NCBI GenBank assembly: GCA_964654605.1
Contig: CAZZLW010000069.1
Span: 1-64,000 of the forward strand
Direction of reading: 5' to 3'
DNA from: Raineya sp964654605
GTDB taxonomy: Bacteria; Bacteroidota; Bacteroidia; Cytophagales; Thermonemataceae
DNA length: 64,000 bases
The translations under genes were made by a program, and so were the position numbers. The notes under the pieces are model-generated. The model was not told the DNA's origin and did not search any database. It saw nothing but the letters and a program-made list of their open reading frames with translations. This document shows, in pieces, positions 16,329-25,765 of this stretch; position 1 is the stretch's first letter, and each line of letters begins with the position of its first letter.

Positions 16329-17279
16329 TTATCCCAACATTTCCTCTACTTTTTTTCGTCCCCATTCGTTTTTTTCGGTTTCGTTCCAAAGTGAAGGGAA
16401 AAAGATGATTTTCTGAAAATTGGGGGGCAAGTATTTTGTCCAATTTGTGCCGCCTGTGGCATCAATGGGCTTTCCTTTTTCTCGCAGATACTTTACAGCA
16501 GATTTTAGGTGTGCCAGTGCCCATTCTACATTAAACCAGTAATCCATTTCTCGCAAAGCCTCGCGGATAGGTTCAAACATTTCATCTTGGGGGGAAATTT
16601 TTTTGAACTGCTGATACAAGTTTTTATCACGAAACTTGTAAGCCCATTCTAAAAAGGTAGTAGAATATTTTTCCTCAAAATGTTGCAGAGTAATGGTTTT
16701 CTTGCCCGTTTCGGCTTCGGTAGCTCCGCGTTTCCAATAGATATGTTCATACATTTCGGCAGTGGTGGTATTTGGGGTAATTTGAGCTCTGAAATCCGCA
16801 GAAAGTAGATTTACAAAACTCGTAGAGGCAATTTCAATTAGGCGAAATTGAGCCGATTGAAAGCCACTGGCGGGCAATAGTGCCATTCGGAACTTCTTGA
16901 ATTGTTCGGGTTGCATACCTACGCTCATTATATCAAAAGAATTGCAAAGAGCCTTGATATAACGAACAATCCGCTGAACTTTTTCCAAAAACTCTCCCGT
17001 AGGAATTTCTTGCCAAGCCGCTATTTGCTCTATTTCCCAAAGAGTAAGTTTGAAATACAATTCCGTGATTTGGTGATAAATGATAAATACCATTTCATCG
17101 GGAAAGCGAGTTTTGGGTTTTTGAAGCGTCAGCAGGGTATCTACGTGAATGTAGTCCCAATATTTAAGATAATCCAAATGCAAAAGCCCCTCTAAATTAG
17201 CGGCAAGATTTTGCCCCGTTTGGCTGTATTTGTGTTCAAGAGCTTGCAGTAAGTTTTGAATAGTTGCGTTGTTTTCCAT
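16329..17279 (-). CDS. kynA: Tryptophan 2,3-dioxygenase family protein
   Basis: 316 residues from ATG 17279 (MENNATIQN); the open frame extends 47 codons further upstream but that part looks like translated AT-rich spacer. TDO is a cytosolic haem enzyme that opens the indole ring of tryptophan to N-formylkynurenine. Visible family features are DEMVFIIYHQITELYFKL (active-site H69), RIVRYIKAL, LLPASGFQSAQFRLIE, WALAHLKSAVKYL with H257 as likely haem ligand, and the substrate-loop DATGGTNW (about 273-280). Other kynurenine-pathway genes are not nearby. Its 3' end has been copied to 15276-15383. Confidence 0.88.
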   Translation of the reverse strand: MENNATIQNLLQALEHKYSQTGQNLAANLEGLLHLDYLKYWDYIHVDTLLTLQKPKTRFPDEMVFIIYHQITELYFKLTLWEIEQIAAWQEIPTGEFLEKVQRIVRYIKALCNSFDIMSVGMQPEQFKKFRMALLPASGFQSAQFRLIEIASTSFVNLLSADFRAQITPNTTTAEMYEHIYWKRGATEAETGKKTITLQHFEEKYSTTFLEWAYKFRDKNLYQQFKKISPQDEMFEPIREALREMDYWFNVEWALAHLKSAVKYLREKGKPIDATGGTNWTKYLPPNFQKIIFFPSLWNETEKNEWGRKKVEEMLG

Positions 17280-17665
17280 AAAATTTTCTTTTAAGCCAAG
17301 CAAAGTAAAATAAAAACCTACAAAAACCCAAAAAAACTCCAAAATTGTATGTAAAGAGCTATTTTTTACAAAAATTTTGCTAAATTGATATATTTTTGCT
17401 AAAAAAATATATTTATTCAAAATTTTATTCTGAATAAAAGTTTTTTACTCTATAAAGTTTTGGTATAAAGGTTAATTTTAATATTTTACTCTGAAAAAAT
17501 CAATTCGCTTTTTTACAAATAGATAATCTTTGAAAATTTTGTATAAAAGAATAAGAAAATTTAAGCAGATATACAATTAGCAAAAATATATTTAAAATTA
17601 TACTTTCCCAAGTTGTTTTTGCACTTTTGTAATGTGCTTTTTGAAATCAACTTTCTTTTGGTTTT
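17280..17665. other. AT-rich divergent intergenic region between TDO and the porin
   Basis: 386 bases without a convincing gene; the apparent TDO extension here lacks coding character. It must carry both divergent promoters, but I could not place a clean TTTG / TAnnTTTG pair. Long A/T runs dominate. Confidence 0.4.
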
Positions 17666-19087
17666 ATGAAAAAAATTTTTCTCTCTCTTGCACTGCTAAC
17701 CCTTTTGAGCCATTGGGGAATGGCACAGGGTTCGGAAATTTACGGAAAAGGTATCCGTATCAACTTGGATACCAGCGGTAAGCGTTTCATTCGCTTTATT
17801 ACGTGGCATCAGATGTGGATGCGTTATATTGATAACAACCCGGGCACTACCGTCAATGGTATTCCCGAAGCCAGCACTTGGGATATAGGTCTGCGGCGTT
17901 CTCGTTTTTTGTGGTACACACAAATTTCTCCTCGCTACCTGATTTTGGCTCATATTGGTATCAATAACCAAACTTTTGTGAATGGTGGCGGTTCAGGAAC
18001 TTCAGGAGTAGGGGGCTATGGGGTAGGTAAAAAGCCTCAACTTTTCTTGCACGATTTCTGGAACGAATATCAAGTGGTAAAAGATAAACTCTACATTGGT
18101 ACAGGCTTGCATTATTGGAATGGTGTGAGCCGAATGGCGAGTGCAAGTACGCTCAACTTTTTGGCATTAGATGCTCCTATTTTCAACTGGCCGCTCATTG
18201 AAGAAACCGACCAGTTTGCCCGTCAGTTTGGTATTTATGTAAAAGGCAAATTACCCATAGCAGGCAAAAGTTTGGATTATAGAGCCTACGTGAATAAGCC
18301 CTTTGCTACACCAACTCCCGATGCTACTATACAAGCTGTTCCGGGAAGAGCCTTTGCTTCTAACAACAATACAGGAGCGGTGGGAGGCTATTTTACTTTT
18401 GAACTCGCCGAAAAGGAAAGCAATGTATTGCCCTTCTTTGTAGGAACTTACGTTGGAACAAAAAAAGTGGTGAATGTGGGCGGAGGTTTTCATCTACACC
18501 CCAAAGCTACACGTAGCTATCAGCCCAATGGTACTGAATTTACTTGGGAAAGCCACGATATGAAACTTTTTGGGCTTGATGTTTTTGCCGATTTGCCCAT
18601 CAATAAAGAGAAAGGAACAGCCTTTACGGGTTACTTGCTTTACCAAAATATGGACTTCGGTCCTAATTACATCAGAGCTATTGGTATTATGAACGAGGGT
18701 TTGCCCGGCTTACCTGGTGCTACTTTACAGGGTGGTGGAAACGCCGATTGGCGTATAGGTACAGGTAGCATAGTGTATGGCGAAGCGGGCTATCTTTTAC
18801 CTAAAACACTATTGGGTGATAAAGGCAAACTCCAACTTTTTGCAACAGGTACCTACAAAAACTTCCAATACCTGGCAGAACCTTCTTTGGATTATGCGGC
18901 AGGGTTCAATTATTACATAGACGGGCATCACGCCAAAGTTTCGCTCAAATATCAGAGTCGTAGCATTTACGAGGGTAATTTCAACATCATTACAGGCGAA
19001 AAACCCAAACTCAATACCAACCCAGATTTGGTAGGTGGTAGAAAGCGTTTAGGCGAAATTATCGTCCAGACAATGATTTACTTGTAA
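17666..19087 (+). CDS. Outer-membrane porin
   Basis: 473 residues with a signal peptide (MKKIFLSLALLTLLSHWGMAQ) followed by a Bacteroidota porin of the phosphate-porin-like barrel type. Alternating strands with aromatic girdles are clear (RFIRFITWHQMWMRYID, RRSRFLWYTQISPRYLILAHIGIN, KLYIGTGLHYWNG, HAKVSLKYQSRSIYEG), as are glycine-rich loops. The last residues (GEIIVQTMIYL) form a C-terminal strand. It opens a run of transport and regulation genes leading to acetyl-CoA synthetase, so uptake of small carboxylates through the outer membrane is a reasonable inference. Substrate is not visible in the sequence. Confidence 0.75.
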   Translation: MKKIFLSLALLTLLSHWGMAQGSEIYGKGIRINLDTSGKRFIRFITWHQMWMRYIDNNPGTTVNGIPEASTWDIGLRRSRFLWYTQISPRYLILAHIGINNQTFVNGGGSGTSGVGGYGVGKKPQLFLHDFWNEYQVVKDKLYIGTGLHYWNGVSRMASASTLNFLALDAPIFNWPLIEETDQFARQFGIYVKGKLPIAGKSLDYRAYVNKPFATPTPDATIQAVPGRAFASNNNTGAVGGYFTFELAEKESNVLPFFVGTYVGTKKVVNVGGGFHLHPKATRSYQPNGTEFTWESHDMKLFGLDVFADLPINKEKGTAFTGYLLYQNMDFGPNYIRAIGIMNEGLPGLPGATLQGGGNADWRIGTGSIVYGEAGYLLPKTLLGDKGKLQLFATGTYKNFQYLAEPSLDYAAGFNYYIDGHHAKVSLKYQSRSIYEGNFNIITGEKPKLNTNPDLVGGRKRLGEIIVQTMIYL

Positions 19088-19205
19088 CATCAACCAAATA
19101 CTCAATATTCTTAATTTTGAGTTATTGAAAATCAATCAATAAAATCCTGCAATCTGTAAAACCATTTTAATCTTGGTATAAAATCAACTTAAAAAAATAT
19201 AATTT

Positions 19206-20801
19206 ATGGCAACTCTTTCAGCAGAAAAACAAGGATTACAAACCCAAACTGATAAAGGGATTTGGGGGGTAATTACGGCGTCATCGGTAGGTACGCTGAT
19301 TGAATGGTACGACTTCTACATTTTTGGAAGTCTTGCGGCAATGGGGATTATTGGCAAACAATTTTTCCCCTCCGATAACCCTACGGCGGCATTTTTAAGC
19401 TCACTGGCAACCTTTGCGGCGGGTTTCATTGTCAGACCTTTTGGGGCATTATTTTTCGGTAGATTAGGCGATTTGATAGGCAGAAAATATACCTTTTTGG
19501 TTACGCTCATTCTGATGGGAGGCTCTACTTTCCTCATTGGGCTGATACCTGGCTATGCTTCTTGGGGAGCCGCCGCACCGCTTACGGTGCTTGTTTTGCG
19601 TTTGTTGCAAGGTTTGGCTTTGGGGGGAGAGTACGGCGGAGCCGCTACCTATGTAGCCGAACACTCTGCCTACAATCGGAGAGGATATTTTACTGCTTTC
19701 ATTCAAACTACGGCAACTCTGGGCTTGCTGATGTCTATTGGAGTTATTATTCTCACACAAAGTATTTTGAGAGATAGTAATGCTGTCAATCCGAACGGAG
19801 CTTTTGAAGAATGGGGCTGGCGTATTCCTTTCTTGGTATCTATTTTCTTGATTGTGGTTTCTGTGTTTATACGTATGCGTATGCACGAATCGCCAATGTT
19901 TAAGAAAGTAAAATCGGAAGGGAAAGTTTCTAAAAACCCGCTCAAAGAAAGTTTTGCCAAAAAAGCTAACCTCAAAATGGTACTATTGGCACTTTTTGGA
20001 GCTACCGCAGGGCAGGGGGTAGTTTGGTACACAGGGCAATACTATGCACTTTCGTTTATGAACAAAACTTGTGCTATTGATTCGGCACAAGCCAATGAAA
20101 TTATTATGATTGCCATTGTGCTGGTTACACCCTTCTTTTTGGTATTTGGCTGGCTTTCCGATAAAATAGGTCGCAAATACATTATGATGGCAGGTTTGCT
20201 ACTGGCGATATTTGCCTACCGACCTATTTACCAAGCAATGTATAATGTTTCGGATATTTCGGAAGGAAAGAAAAAAGAACTTACCGAGCAAACTAAAACT
20301 GATACTAAAACCGAGCCTATCAAAGACAAACCTGATATGCTCCAAACCCAAAAAGTAACCAAAGTATTTGAAGACGGCACCAAGGCAATTCTGATAACCA
20401 AAACCACGCTATTTACCGATTCTGCCAAAGAACCCAAAGTAGAAAAATCTAAATCTATCACGCTCAATGGTAGCGACAAATGGACAATGATTGGGCTGAT
20501 TTTCATTCAGATTTTCTTTGTAACAATGGTATATGGACCTATTGCGGCATTTTTAGTAGAAATTTTCCCTACCAAAATACGCTATACTTCAATGTCTTTG
20601 CCTTACCACGTAGGAAATGGCATTTTTGGAGGACTTACACCCTACATTGTTACTCGCATTATTGAGGCAACCAAAAGTGAGGCACAGCCCTCGGGTGATA
20701 TTTTGGCAGGTCTTTGGTATCCGATAGGTATAGCGGTACTTACTTTCATTATTGGTATGGTGTATTTGCCTGCTCGTACCGATAAAGATGTAACAGATTA
20801 G
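19206..20801 (+). CDS. MFS transporter, metabolite:H+ symporter (MHS) type
   Basis: 531 residues, 12 predicted helices. The N-terminus (GVITASSVGTLIEWYDFYIFGSLA) and the loop motifs GRLGDLIGRKYTF and DKIGRKYIMMAG are characteristic of the metabolite:H+ symporter branch (proline/betaine, ketoglutarate and shikimate carriers). RLLQGLALGGEYGGAATYVAEH is the conserved helix-4 region. Unusually, an insertion of about 80 hydrophilic residues rich in Thr, Lys, Glu and Asp (about 345-425) separates two helices in the C-terminal half. It acts in the inner membrane, probably importing an organic acid, given its place next to an acetate-switch-like module. Confidence 0.88.
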   Translation: MATLSAEKQGLQTQTDKGIWGVITASSVGTLIEWYDFYIFGSLAAMGIIGKQFFPSDNPTAAFLSSLATFAAGFIVRPFGALFFGRLGDLIGRKYTFLVTLILMGGSTFLIGLIPGYASWGAAAPLTVLVLRLLQGLALGGEYGGAATYVAEHSAYNRRGYFTAFIQTTATLGLLMSIGVIILTQSILRDSNAVNPNGAFEEWGWRIPFLVSIFLIVVSVFIRMRMHESPMFKKVKSEGKVSKNPLKESFAKKANLKMVLLALFGATAGQGVVWYTGQYYALSFMNKTCAIDSAQANEIIMIAIVLVTPFFLVFGWLSDKIGRKYIMMAGLLLAIFAYRPIYQAMYNVSDISEGKKKELTEQTKTDTKTEPIKDKPDMLQTQKVTKVFEDGTKAILITKTTLFTDSAKEPKVEKSKSITLNGSDKWTMIGLIFIQIFFVTMVYGPIAAFLVEIFPTKIRYTSMSLPYHVGNGIFGGLTPYIVTRIIEATKSEAQPSGDILAGLWYPIGIAVLTFIIGMVYLPARTDKDVTD

Positions 20802-20831
20802 TTTTTTGTAGAACCTTAAAATTCAATATTT

Positions 20832-21107
20832 ATGAATGCTGTTAAAAGAATTCTCGGCGTAGTATGGTTGGTGCTTGCTCCTGTGCTGATTGTAATGATG
20901 TTCAATCAATTTTTTACAGAAATACCTGCTTTGGAAAAAGCCATTGCGGCAGGTAAAAAGCCCGCAAGCGAACTGCAAAGTACATATCTTTTTTGGGTAA
21001 TTACGATTACCATTTTTGTACCTATTGCCTTTGGACTGGCTTTGTTTGGGTATTATTCCGTAAAAGGCGAATACGATAAAACCGTAATGTCTTCGGCTGA
21101 TTTATGA
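20832..21107 (+). CDS. 91-residue two-helix membrane protein downstream of the MFS transporter
   Basis: Two clear membrane helices (ILGVVWLVLAPVLIVMMFNQFF and TYLFWVITITIFVPIAFGLALFGYYSV) joined by a polar segment (EIPALEKAIAAGKKPASE). It begins 30 bases after the transporter stop and is probably co-transcribed. Small proteins of this shape often accompany transporters as accessory subunits. No named function is supported. Confidence 0.65.
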   Translation: MNAVKRILGVVWLVLAPVLIVMMFNQFFTEIPALEKAIAAGKKPASELQSTYLFWVITITIFVPIAFGLALFGYYSVKGEYDKTVMSSADL

Positions 21108-21139
21108 TGTTGTTTTTGAACTCACCCCTATTTTCAAAA

Positions 21140-21302
21140 AATATGAAAAAAACGTAAGAAAATGGGTAAAATGACCGTAGCAAACGATGATGTCGCTCAT
21201 AGCGGCATCATCACTCTCGGTCAGAAAACACAACTTATGACTCACTTTTTGCAAAGAAATTTTGAAATTATTTTTTGAAAACAAAATTGTAACGAAGGAC
21301 TA
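21140..21302 (-). mobile_element. Degenerate MITE relic
   Basis: Contains the family hairpin (GATGATGTCGCT at 21186-21197, loop CAT, 21201-21212) in the opposite orientation to the two MITEs near 28-30 kb. Flanking blocks match the reverse complement of those MITEs: GTAAGAAAATGGGTAAAATGAC on one side, and ACTCACTTTTTGCAAAGAAATTTTG then AACGAAGGACTA on the other. About 30 bases next to the hairpin are missing. The termini are eroded. Confidence 0.5.
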
Positions 21303-21388
21303 AAAAATTTGAAAACCCTAACAAGATTAGATTTACAGAAGGCAAGGGTTTGGAAATTTGATACATTTTACTTAAATTGAGCAAAATA

Positions 21389-21583
21389 ATGGCTAAATCA
21401 GTGAAAAAAATAGGTCAGATACTCTTGCTTGTGTTTTTTACAGGTATGATTTTGCTCAATTTCCCTTTGCTTTCTGCCTTCAACCAGCCTATGTTACTCA
21501 ACGGCTTTCCGCCTGCTTTTGTGTATATTTTTGTCGTATGGATTTTGATAATTATAGCCTTGTGGCTGATTTTTAGGAAATAA
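21389..21583 (+). CDS. Small membrane protein preceding the SLC5-kinase gene
   Basis: 64 residues from ATG 21389 (MAKSVKKIGQ): helix one (ILLLVFFTGMILLNFPLLSAF), a short loop (NQPMLLNGFPP), helix two (AFVYIFVVWILIIIALWLIF), Arg-Lys end. It lies 4 bases before the SLC5-kinase start. Sodium-solute symporters frequently have such a short two-helix partner encoded just upstream, so a subunit or assembly role is plausible. An in-frame TTG at 21377 is an alternative start. Confidence 0.65.
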   Translation: MAKSVKKIGQILLLVFFTGMILLNFPLLSAFNQPMLLNGFPPAFVYIFVVWILIIIALWLIFRK

Positions 21584-21587
21584 CAGA

Positions 21588-24278
21588 ATGGTAACCCTGC
21601 TTATCATAGTATCTTTATTATATTTGCTTCTGCTTTTCGGGCTTGCTTATTGGGCAGAACGAAAAGCAGAACAAAAAAGCCGTTTTATCAATTCTCCATA
21701 TATTTATGCTCTTTCGCTGGCGGTATATTGCACCGCTTGGACTTACTACGGCTCTATTGGCAGAGCCTCTAAAACAGGCTACGACTTTCTGCTAATTTAT
21801 TTAGGTCCTACGCTTTCAATGCCTTTGTGGTGGTTTGTGATGAGAAAAATTATCCGAATTGCCAAAATTCAAAATATTTTCAGCCTTGCTGACCTGATTG
21901 CTACGCGATACGGAAAAAATGTATCCTTGGGGGCTATTGTAAGTATTTTTGCCGTGCTTGGGGTAGTTCCTTATTTAGCTTTGCAGATTAAGGCTATCAG
22001 TGAAACTTTTACTTTGCTCGTAGATTATCCTAAACATTTCGCTCAAAACCCTGTATTTCTGGATTATGGATTTTACATTACTTTGGCTCTTGCCATTTTT
22101 ACAATTTATTTTGGTACTCGCAGTTTAGACCTAACTCGTAAAAATGAAGGAATGGTCTTTGCGATTGCTTTTGAATCTATTTTCAAACTTTTGGCTTTTC
22201 TGGTAGCAGGGGCTTATGTGGTATTTGGGCTGTTTGATGGTTTTGGTGATATTTTTCGGAAAGCTTTTGAGAAACCTGAATTGCAAAAAATTTTATATTT
22301 TCAAGAAAATGCTACACATCAGGGCTGGGAGTGGTTTCTGATAGGACTTGCTTCGCTTTTTGCAGTAATGTTTTTGCCAAGACAATTTCAAATGGCAGTG
22401 GTGGAAAATAAAAGCGAAAAACACCTTGAAAAAGCGATTTGGCTTTTCCCGCTTTACTTGCTTATTATCAATGTTTTTGTTTTACCTGTGGCACTGGCAG
22501 GCAAACTGACCTTCGGAAGTGGTATAGATGCCGATACTTATATTTTGGCTTTTCCCCTTCAAAATAGCAATCATTTTCTGGCTCTGCTTACTTATTTAGG
22601 AGGTTTTGCGGCGGCAACCAGTATGCTCATTGTTGCTTCGCTTGCCTTGAGCCTTATGCTTACCAATAATCTTTTTATCCCTTTGAGCCTGCGGGCAGGT
22701 ATAACCAAATATCTCAAAGATAAGCAATGGGGAGGTTGGGTGCTTCTTATTCGTAGAATAAGCATTGGCTTGGTACTCATTTTGGCATATTGGTATCTTT
22801 ATACAGCTTTTGAGTTGCCGCTGGTTTCTATCGGGCTAATTTCTTTTGTAGCAGTTTCGCAGTTTGCACCTGCGGTTATTGGTGGTTTGTATTGGAAAGA
22901 GGCAACTCGCAAAGGTGCATTGGCAGGTATTGTGTTGGGCTTTGTAGTGTGGTTTTATACGCTTATTGTACCCAATTTTGTTGAGGCAGGCTTGCTTTCA
23001 AAAAGTATTATGCAAGAAGGTTTGTTTGGGGTAAAATGGTTGCGTCCTCAATCACTTTTTGGATTAGAATTTTTGCCTGTGGCACATTCGCTTTTTTGGA
23101 GTTTGTTTTTTAATATTGTTGCTTATGTTGCAGTTTCGGTTTTTACATCTCAAAATTCGCAAGAACGCAACCAAGCCGAACTTTTTGTAGATGTTTTCAA
23201 ATATGCCGATTCTTATGACGAAGCAGTAATATGGAAAGGCATTGCTCATAAAAAAGATTTAGAAGAACTTTTGGCTCGTTTTGTGGGTGAAAATAAAGCA
23301 AAAAATTTGCTAAACGAGTTTGAGCAAGAAAATCAGGGGAAATTGTATGCCGATGAAGCCGAACGCAACGCTAAGCTCGTAAAATATGCCGAAAAAATAC
23401 TTGCTACGGCAATAGGTTCTACTTCGGCAAGAATACTTGTGGCTTCGGTAGTGCAAGAAGAAACGCTTACCCAAGAAGAAGTGCTAAAAATTCTTAAAGA
23501 AACCCAAGAACTCAAAAAACTGAATTTTGAGCTCAAAAAAGCAGATGCTCTTAAAAATGAGTTTATCAGCACCGTAACCCACGAACTCAAAACACCTATT
23601 ACTTCTATACGCTCACTTTCAGAAATTTTATACGAAAATCCCGATTTAGAACCTGCACAACGAGAGCATTTCCTAAAAACCGTTATCAGCGAAACAGAAC
23701 GAATGGAAAGGCTCATCAATCAGGTGCTTGAACTTGAAAAGTTTGAATCGGGTAAGCAAAAATTGCATCTTGCACCCCAAAACCTTAATGAAATCGTAAA
23801 AGAAGCTATTGGGATTTACGAAAGCGTAATAGCGGAGAAAAAAATACAATTTTCTACACAACTCTCCCAAGAGCCGCTTTGGTCGGAAGTGGATAAGGAT
23901 AGAATTTTACAGGTAATTCTGAATTTTCTTTCCAATGCCGTGAAATTTGCTAAAACAAAAATTATTGTAAGTAGCTATTCAAAGCAAAATTTTATAGAAA
24001 TTGCTGTATCTGACGACGGCAAAGGCGTACCCAATGAACTCAAAGACGCTATTTTTGAAAAGTTTTTCCAAGCAGAAAATCAGAACATTCGCAAACCCAA
24101 AGGAAGCGGTTTGGGGCTGGCTATCAGTAAAAAAATTATTCAATACCACAAAGGAAGTATCGGCGTGGAACAAGAACAAGGAATGACAAAGTTTTATTTT
24201 CGCTTGTTTCGGACTTTATCGCTTGATTTATTTGAAACAAGTAACGACAATATAACCATTTTGAAACCAACAACTTAA
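21588..24278 (+). CDS. SLC5 sodium:solute symporter-histidine kinase fusion (CrbS/CbrA-like)
   Basis: 896 residues. The first 530 or so form about 13 helices of the sodium:solute symporter fold (AVYCTAWTYYGSIGRASKTGYDFL, FSLADLIATRYGK, QFAPAVIGGLYWKEATRKGALAG). A polar linker (about 540-645) comes next; in CbrA-type proteins the equivalent is the STAC domain. The C-terminus is a kinase: H-box with H665 (STVTHELKTPITSIRSL), NFLSNAVKFAK, SDDGKGVP, FEKFFQ, GSGLGLAISK. No PAS domain is evident. In Vibrio and Pseudomonas, CrbS fusions with regulator CrbR activate acs during acetate use. Here acs lies two genes downstream and a regulator follows after three bases, so an acetate-sensing role is a strong inference. 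Confidence 0.88.
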   Translation: MVTLLIIVSLLYLLLLFGLAYWAERKAEQKSRFINSPYIYALSLAVYCTAWTYYGSIGRASKTGYDFLLIYLGPTLSMPLWWFVMRKIIRIAKIQNIFSLADLIATRYGKNVSLGAIVSIFAVLGVVPYLALQIKAISETFTLLVDYPKHFAQNPVFLDYGFYITLALAIFTIYFGTRSLDLTRKNEGMVFAIAFESIFKLLAFLVAGAYVVFGLFDGFGDIFRKAFEKPELQKILYFQENATHQGWEWFLIGLASLFAVMFLPRQFQMAVVENKSEKHLEKAIWLFPLYLLIINVFVLPVALAGKLTFGSGIDADTYILAFPLQNSNHFLALLTYLGGFAAATSMLIVASLALSLMLTNNLFIPLSLRAGITKYLKDKQWGGWVLLIRRISIGLVLILAYWYLYTAFELPLVSIGLISFVAVSQFAPAVIGGLYWKEATRKGALAGIVLGFVVWFYTLIVPNFVEAGLLSKSIMQEGLFGVKWLRPQSLFGLEFLPVAHSLFWSLFFNIVAYVAVSVFTSQNSQERNQAELFVDVFKYADSYDEAVIWKGIAHKKDLEELLARFVGENKAKNLLNEFEQENQGKLYADEAERNAKLVKYAEKILATAIGSTSARILVASVVQEETLTQEEVLKILKETQELKKLNFELKKADALKNEFISTVTHELKTPITSIRSLSEILYENPDLEPAQREHFLKTVISETERMERLINQVLELEKFESGKQKLHLAPQNLNEIVKEAIGIYESVIAEKKIQFSTQLSQEPLWSEVDKDRILQVILNFLSNAVKFAKTKIIVSSYSKQNFIEIAVSDDGKGVPNELKDAIFEKFFQAENQNIRKPKGSGLGLAISKKIIQYHKGSIGVEQEQGMTKFYFRLFRTLSLDLFETSNDNITILKPTT

Positions 24279-24281
24279 TCT

Positions 24282-24656
24282 ATGCCTATGAAAGTTTTAA
24301 TTGTAGATGATGAACCCAATATCTTACTTTCTTTGGATTTTCTGATGAGAAAAGAAGGATATGAAGTTTTTGTAGCACGCAATGGTACTGAAGCTTTGGA
24401 AAGCGTACAAAATCATTTGCCCGATGTAGTGCTTTTGGATATTATGATGCCCGATGTAGATGGCTATGAAATTTGTAAGTTTATCAAAAACAACGAGGAA
24501 ACCAAACATTGTAAAGTAATTTTCATTAGTGCCAAAAGCAAAGAAAGCGATATTCAGAAGGGCTATGAAATGGGAGCAGATTTTTACATTACCAAGCCTT
24601 TTACCAACAAACAGATTGTCAGTAAAGTAAAGGAGTTATTGGTAGTTGGAACATAA
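24282..24656 (+). CDS. Receiver-only response regulator
   Basis: 124 residues, a single receiver domain: acidic pair D9/D10, phosphoacceptor D53 in LLDIMMPDVDG, conserved S83, and K105 in TKPF. There is no DNA-binding output domain. It starts three bases after the SLC5-kinase stop and should be its cognate partner. CrbR proteins carry a LuxR-type output domain, so the circuit here must end in protein-protein contact, a phosphorelay or a separate regulator. Confidence 0.9.
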   Translation: MPMKVLIVDDEPNILLSLDFLMRKEGYEVFVARNGTEALESVQNHLPDVVLLDIMMPDVDGYEICKFIKNNEETKHCKVIFISAKSKESDIQKGYEMGADFYITKPFTNKQIVSKVKELLVVGT

Positions 24657-24733
24657 AATCAAAGGGTTTGATGAATATTCTACTCAACTTTATTTATTGC
24701 TTGCAAGTAAGTAAGACCAAATAACGAGGGGCT

Positions 24734-25702
24734 ATGATAGATAGTTTAGTAGTACATATAAAAGAAATTGTTGCAAAAGCTCGTTTGCAGGCTTTTCAGG
24801 AAGTAAATGGTATTTTATTGAAAATGTATTGGGATATTGGGAAATTGATAGTAGAAGAAGAACAAAATGGCTACAAAAGAGCGAAGTATGGAGAATTTAA
24901 GCTAAAAAATTTGGCTCAAAAATTAACCGCAGAATTGGGAAAAGGCTTTGATGAAAGAAATCTTAGAAATATGCGTGCTTTTTACAATGCCTTTCCAATT
25001 TGGAACGCGGTGCGTTCCGAATTGAGTTGGACACACTACCGAATTCTTTCAAAAATTGAAGAGCAACATTTGAGAAGTTTTTATATGAAAGAAGCTATAC
25101 AAAATAGTTGGACAACACGAGTACTCCAAAAAAATATTGATAGTTTGTATGTAAATAGACTGCTTGAAATTACTGATAATTCGCCCAATTCGGATAGCAT
25201 CAAAGAGTTCATAAAAGACCCGTACATTTTTGAGTTTCTTGGAGTATCTCACGAAAGACTTACTGAAAAAGAATTAGAAACAGCTTTAATAAATCATTTG
25301 CAAAGTTTTTTAATGGAATTAGGAAAGGGTTTTGCTTTTGTAGCACGCCAGCAACATATATGCACAGAGACCTCTGACTTTTTTATTGATTTGGTATTTT
25401 ACAACTACATTCTCAAATGTTTTGTACTCATTGATTTGAAAATAGGCAAACTTACACATCAAGATATTGGACAACTGGATATGTATGTGCGTATGTACAA
25501 CGATTTAAGAAAGGGAGAAGATGATAACCCAACTATTGGCATAATTCTTTGTACTGATAAAGATGAAACTATTGTAAAATATTCAGTTTTAGCCGAAAAT
25601 GAAAGACTTTTTGCAAGCAAGTATCGTATTTATATGCCTACCGAAGAGGAGCTCAAACAACTGATTGAAAAAGATAGAAATTGGATTGAAAATGATATTT
25701 AA
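24734..25702 (+). CDS. YhcG-family PDDEXK nuclease (DUF1016)
   Basis: 322 residues. The N-terminal half is the helical DUF1016 domain (YWDIGKLIVEEEQNG, AQKLTAELGKGFDERNLRNMRAFY, LSWTHYRILSKIEE). The C-terminal half holds the nuclease core: D219 in FFIDLVFYN, D234 and K236 in VLIDLKIGK, then DIGQLDMYVRMYND. All catalytic residues are present. YhcG-type proteins occur sporadically in genomes, often with mobile elements or defence genes, and probably act on DNA or branched intermediates. It interrupts an otherwise coherent acetate module, so horizontal insertion is likely. Confidence 0.88.
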   Translation: MIDSLVVHIKEIVAKARLQAFQEVNGILLKMYWDIGKLIVEEEQNGYKRAKYGEFKLKNLAQKLTAELGKGFDERNLRNMRAFYNAFPIWNAVRSELSWTHYRILSKIEEQHLRSFYMKEAIQNSWTTRVLQKNIDSLYVNRLLEITDNSPNSDSIKEFIKDPYIFEFLGVSHERLTEKELETALINHLQSFLMELGKGFAFVARQQHICTETSDFFIDLVFYNYILKCFVLIDLKIGKLTHQDIGQLDMYVRMYNDLRKGEDDNPTIGIILCTDKDETIVKYSVLAENERLFASKYRIYMPTEEELKQLIEKDRNWIENDI

Positions 25703-25765
25703 GTTTTTACATTCCACGGCACCTAACTTAATCTAAAAATATTCACTTTCAAAATCTTAAAAATT

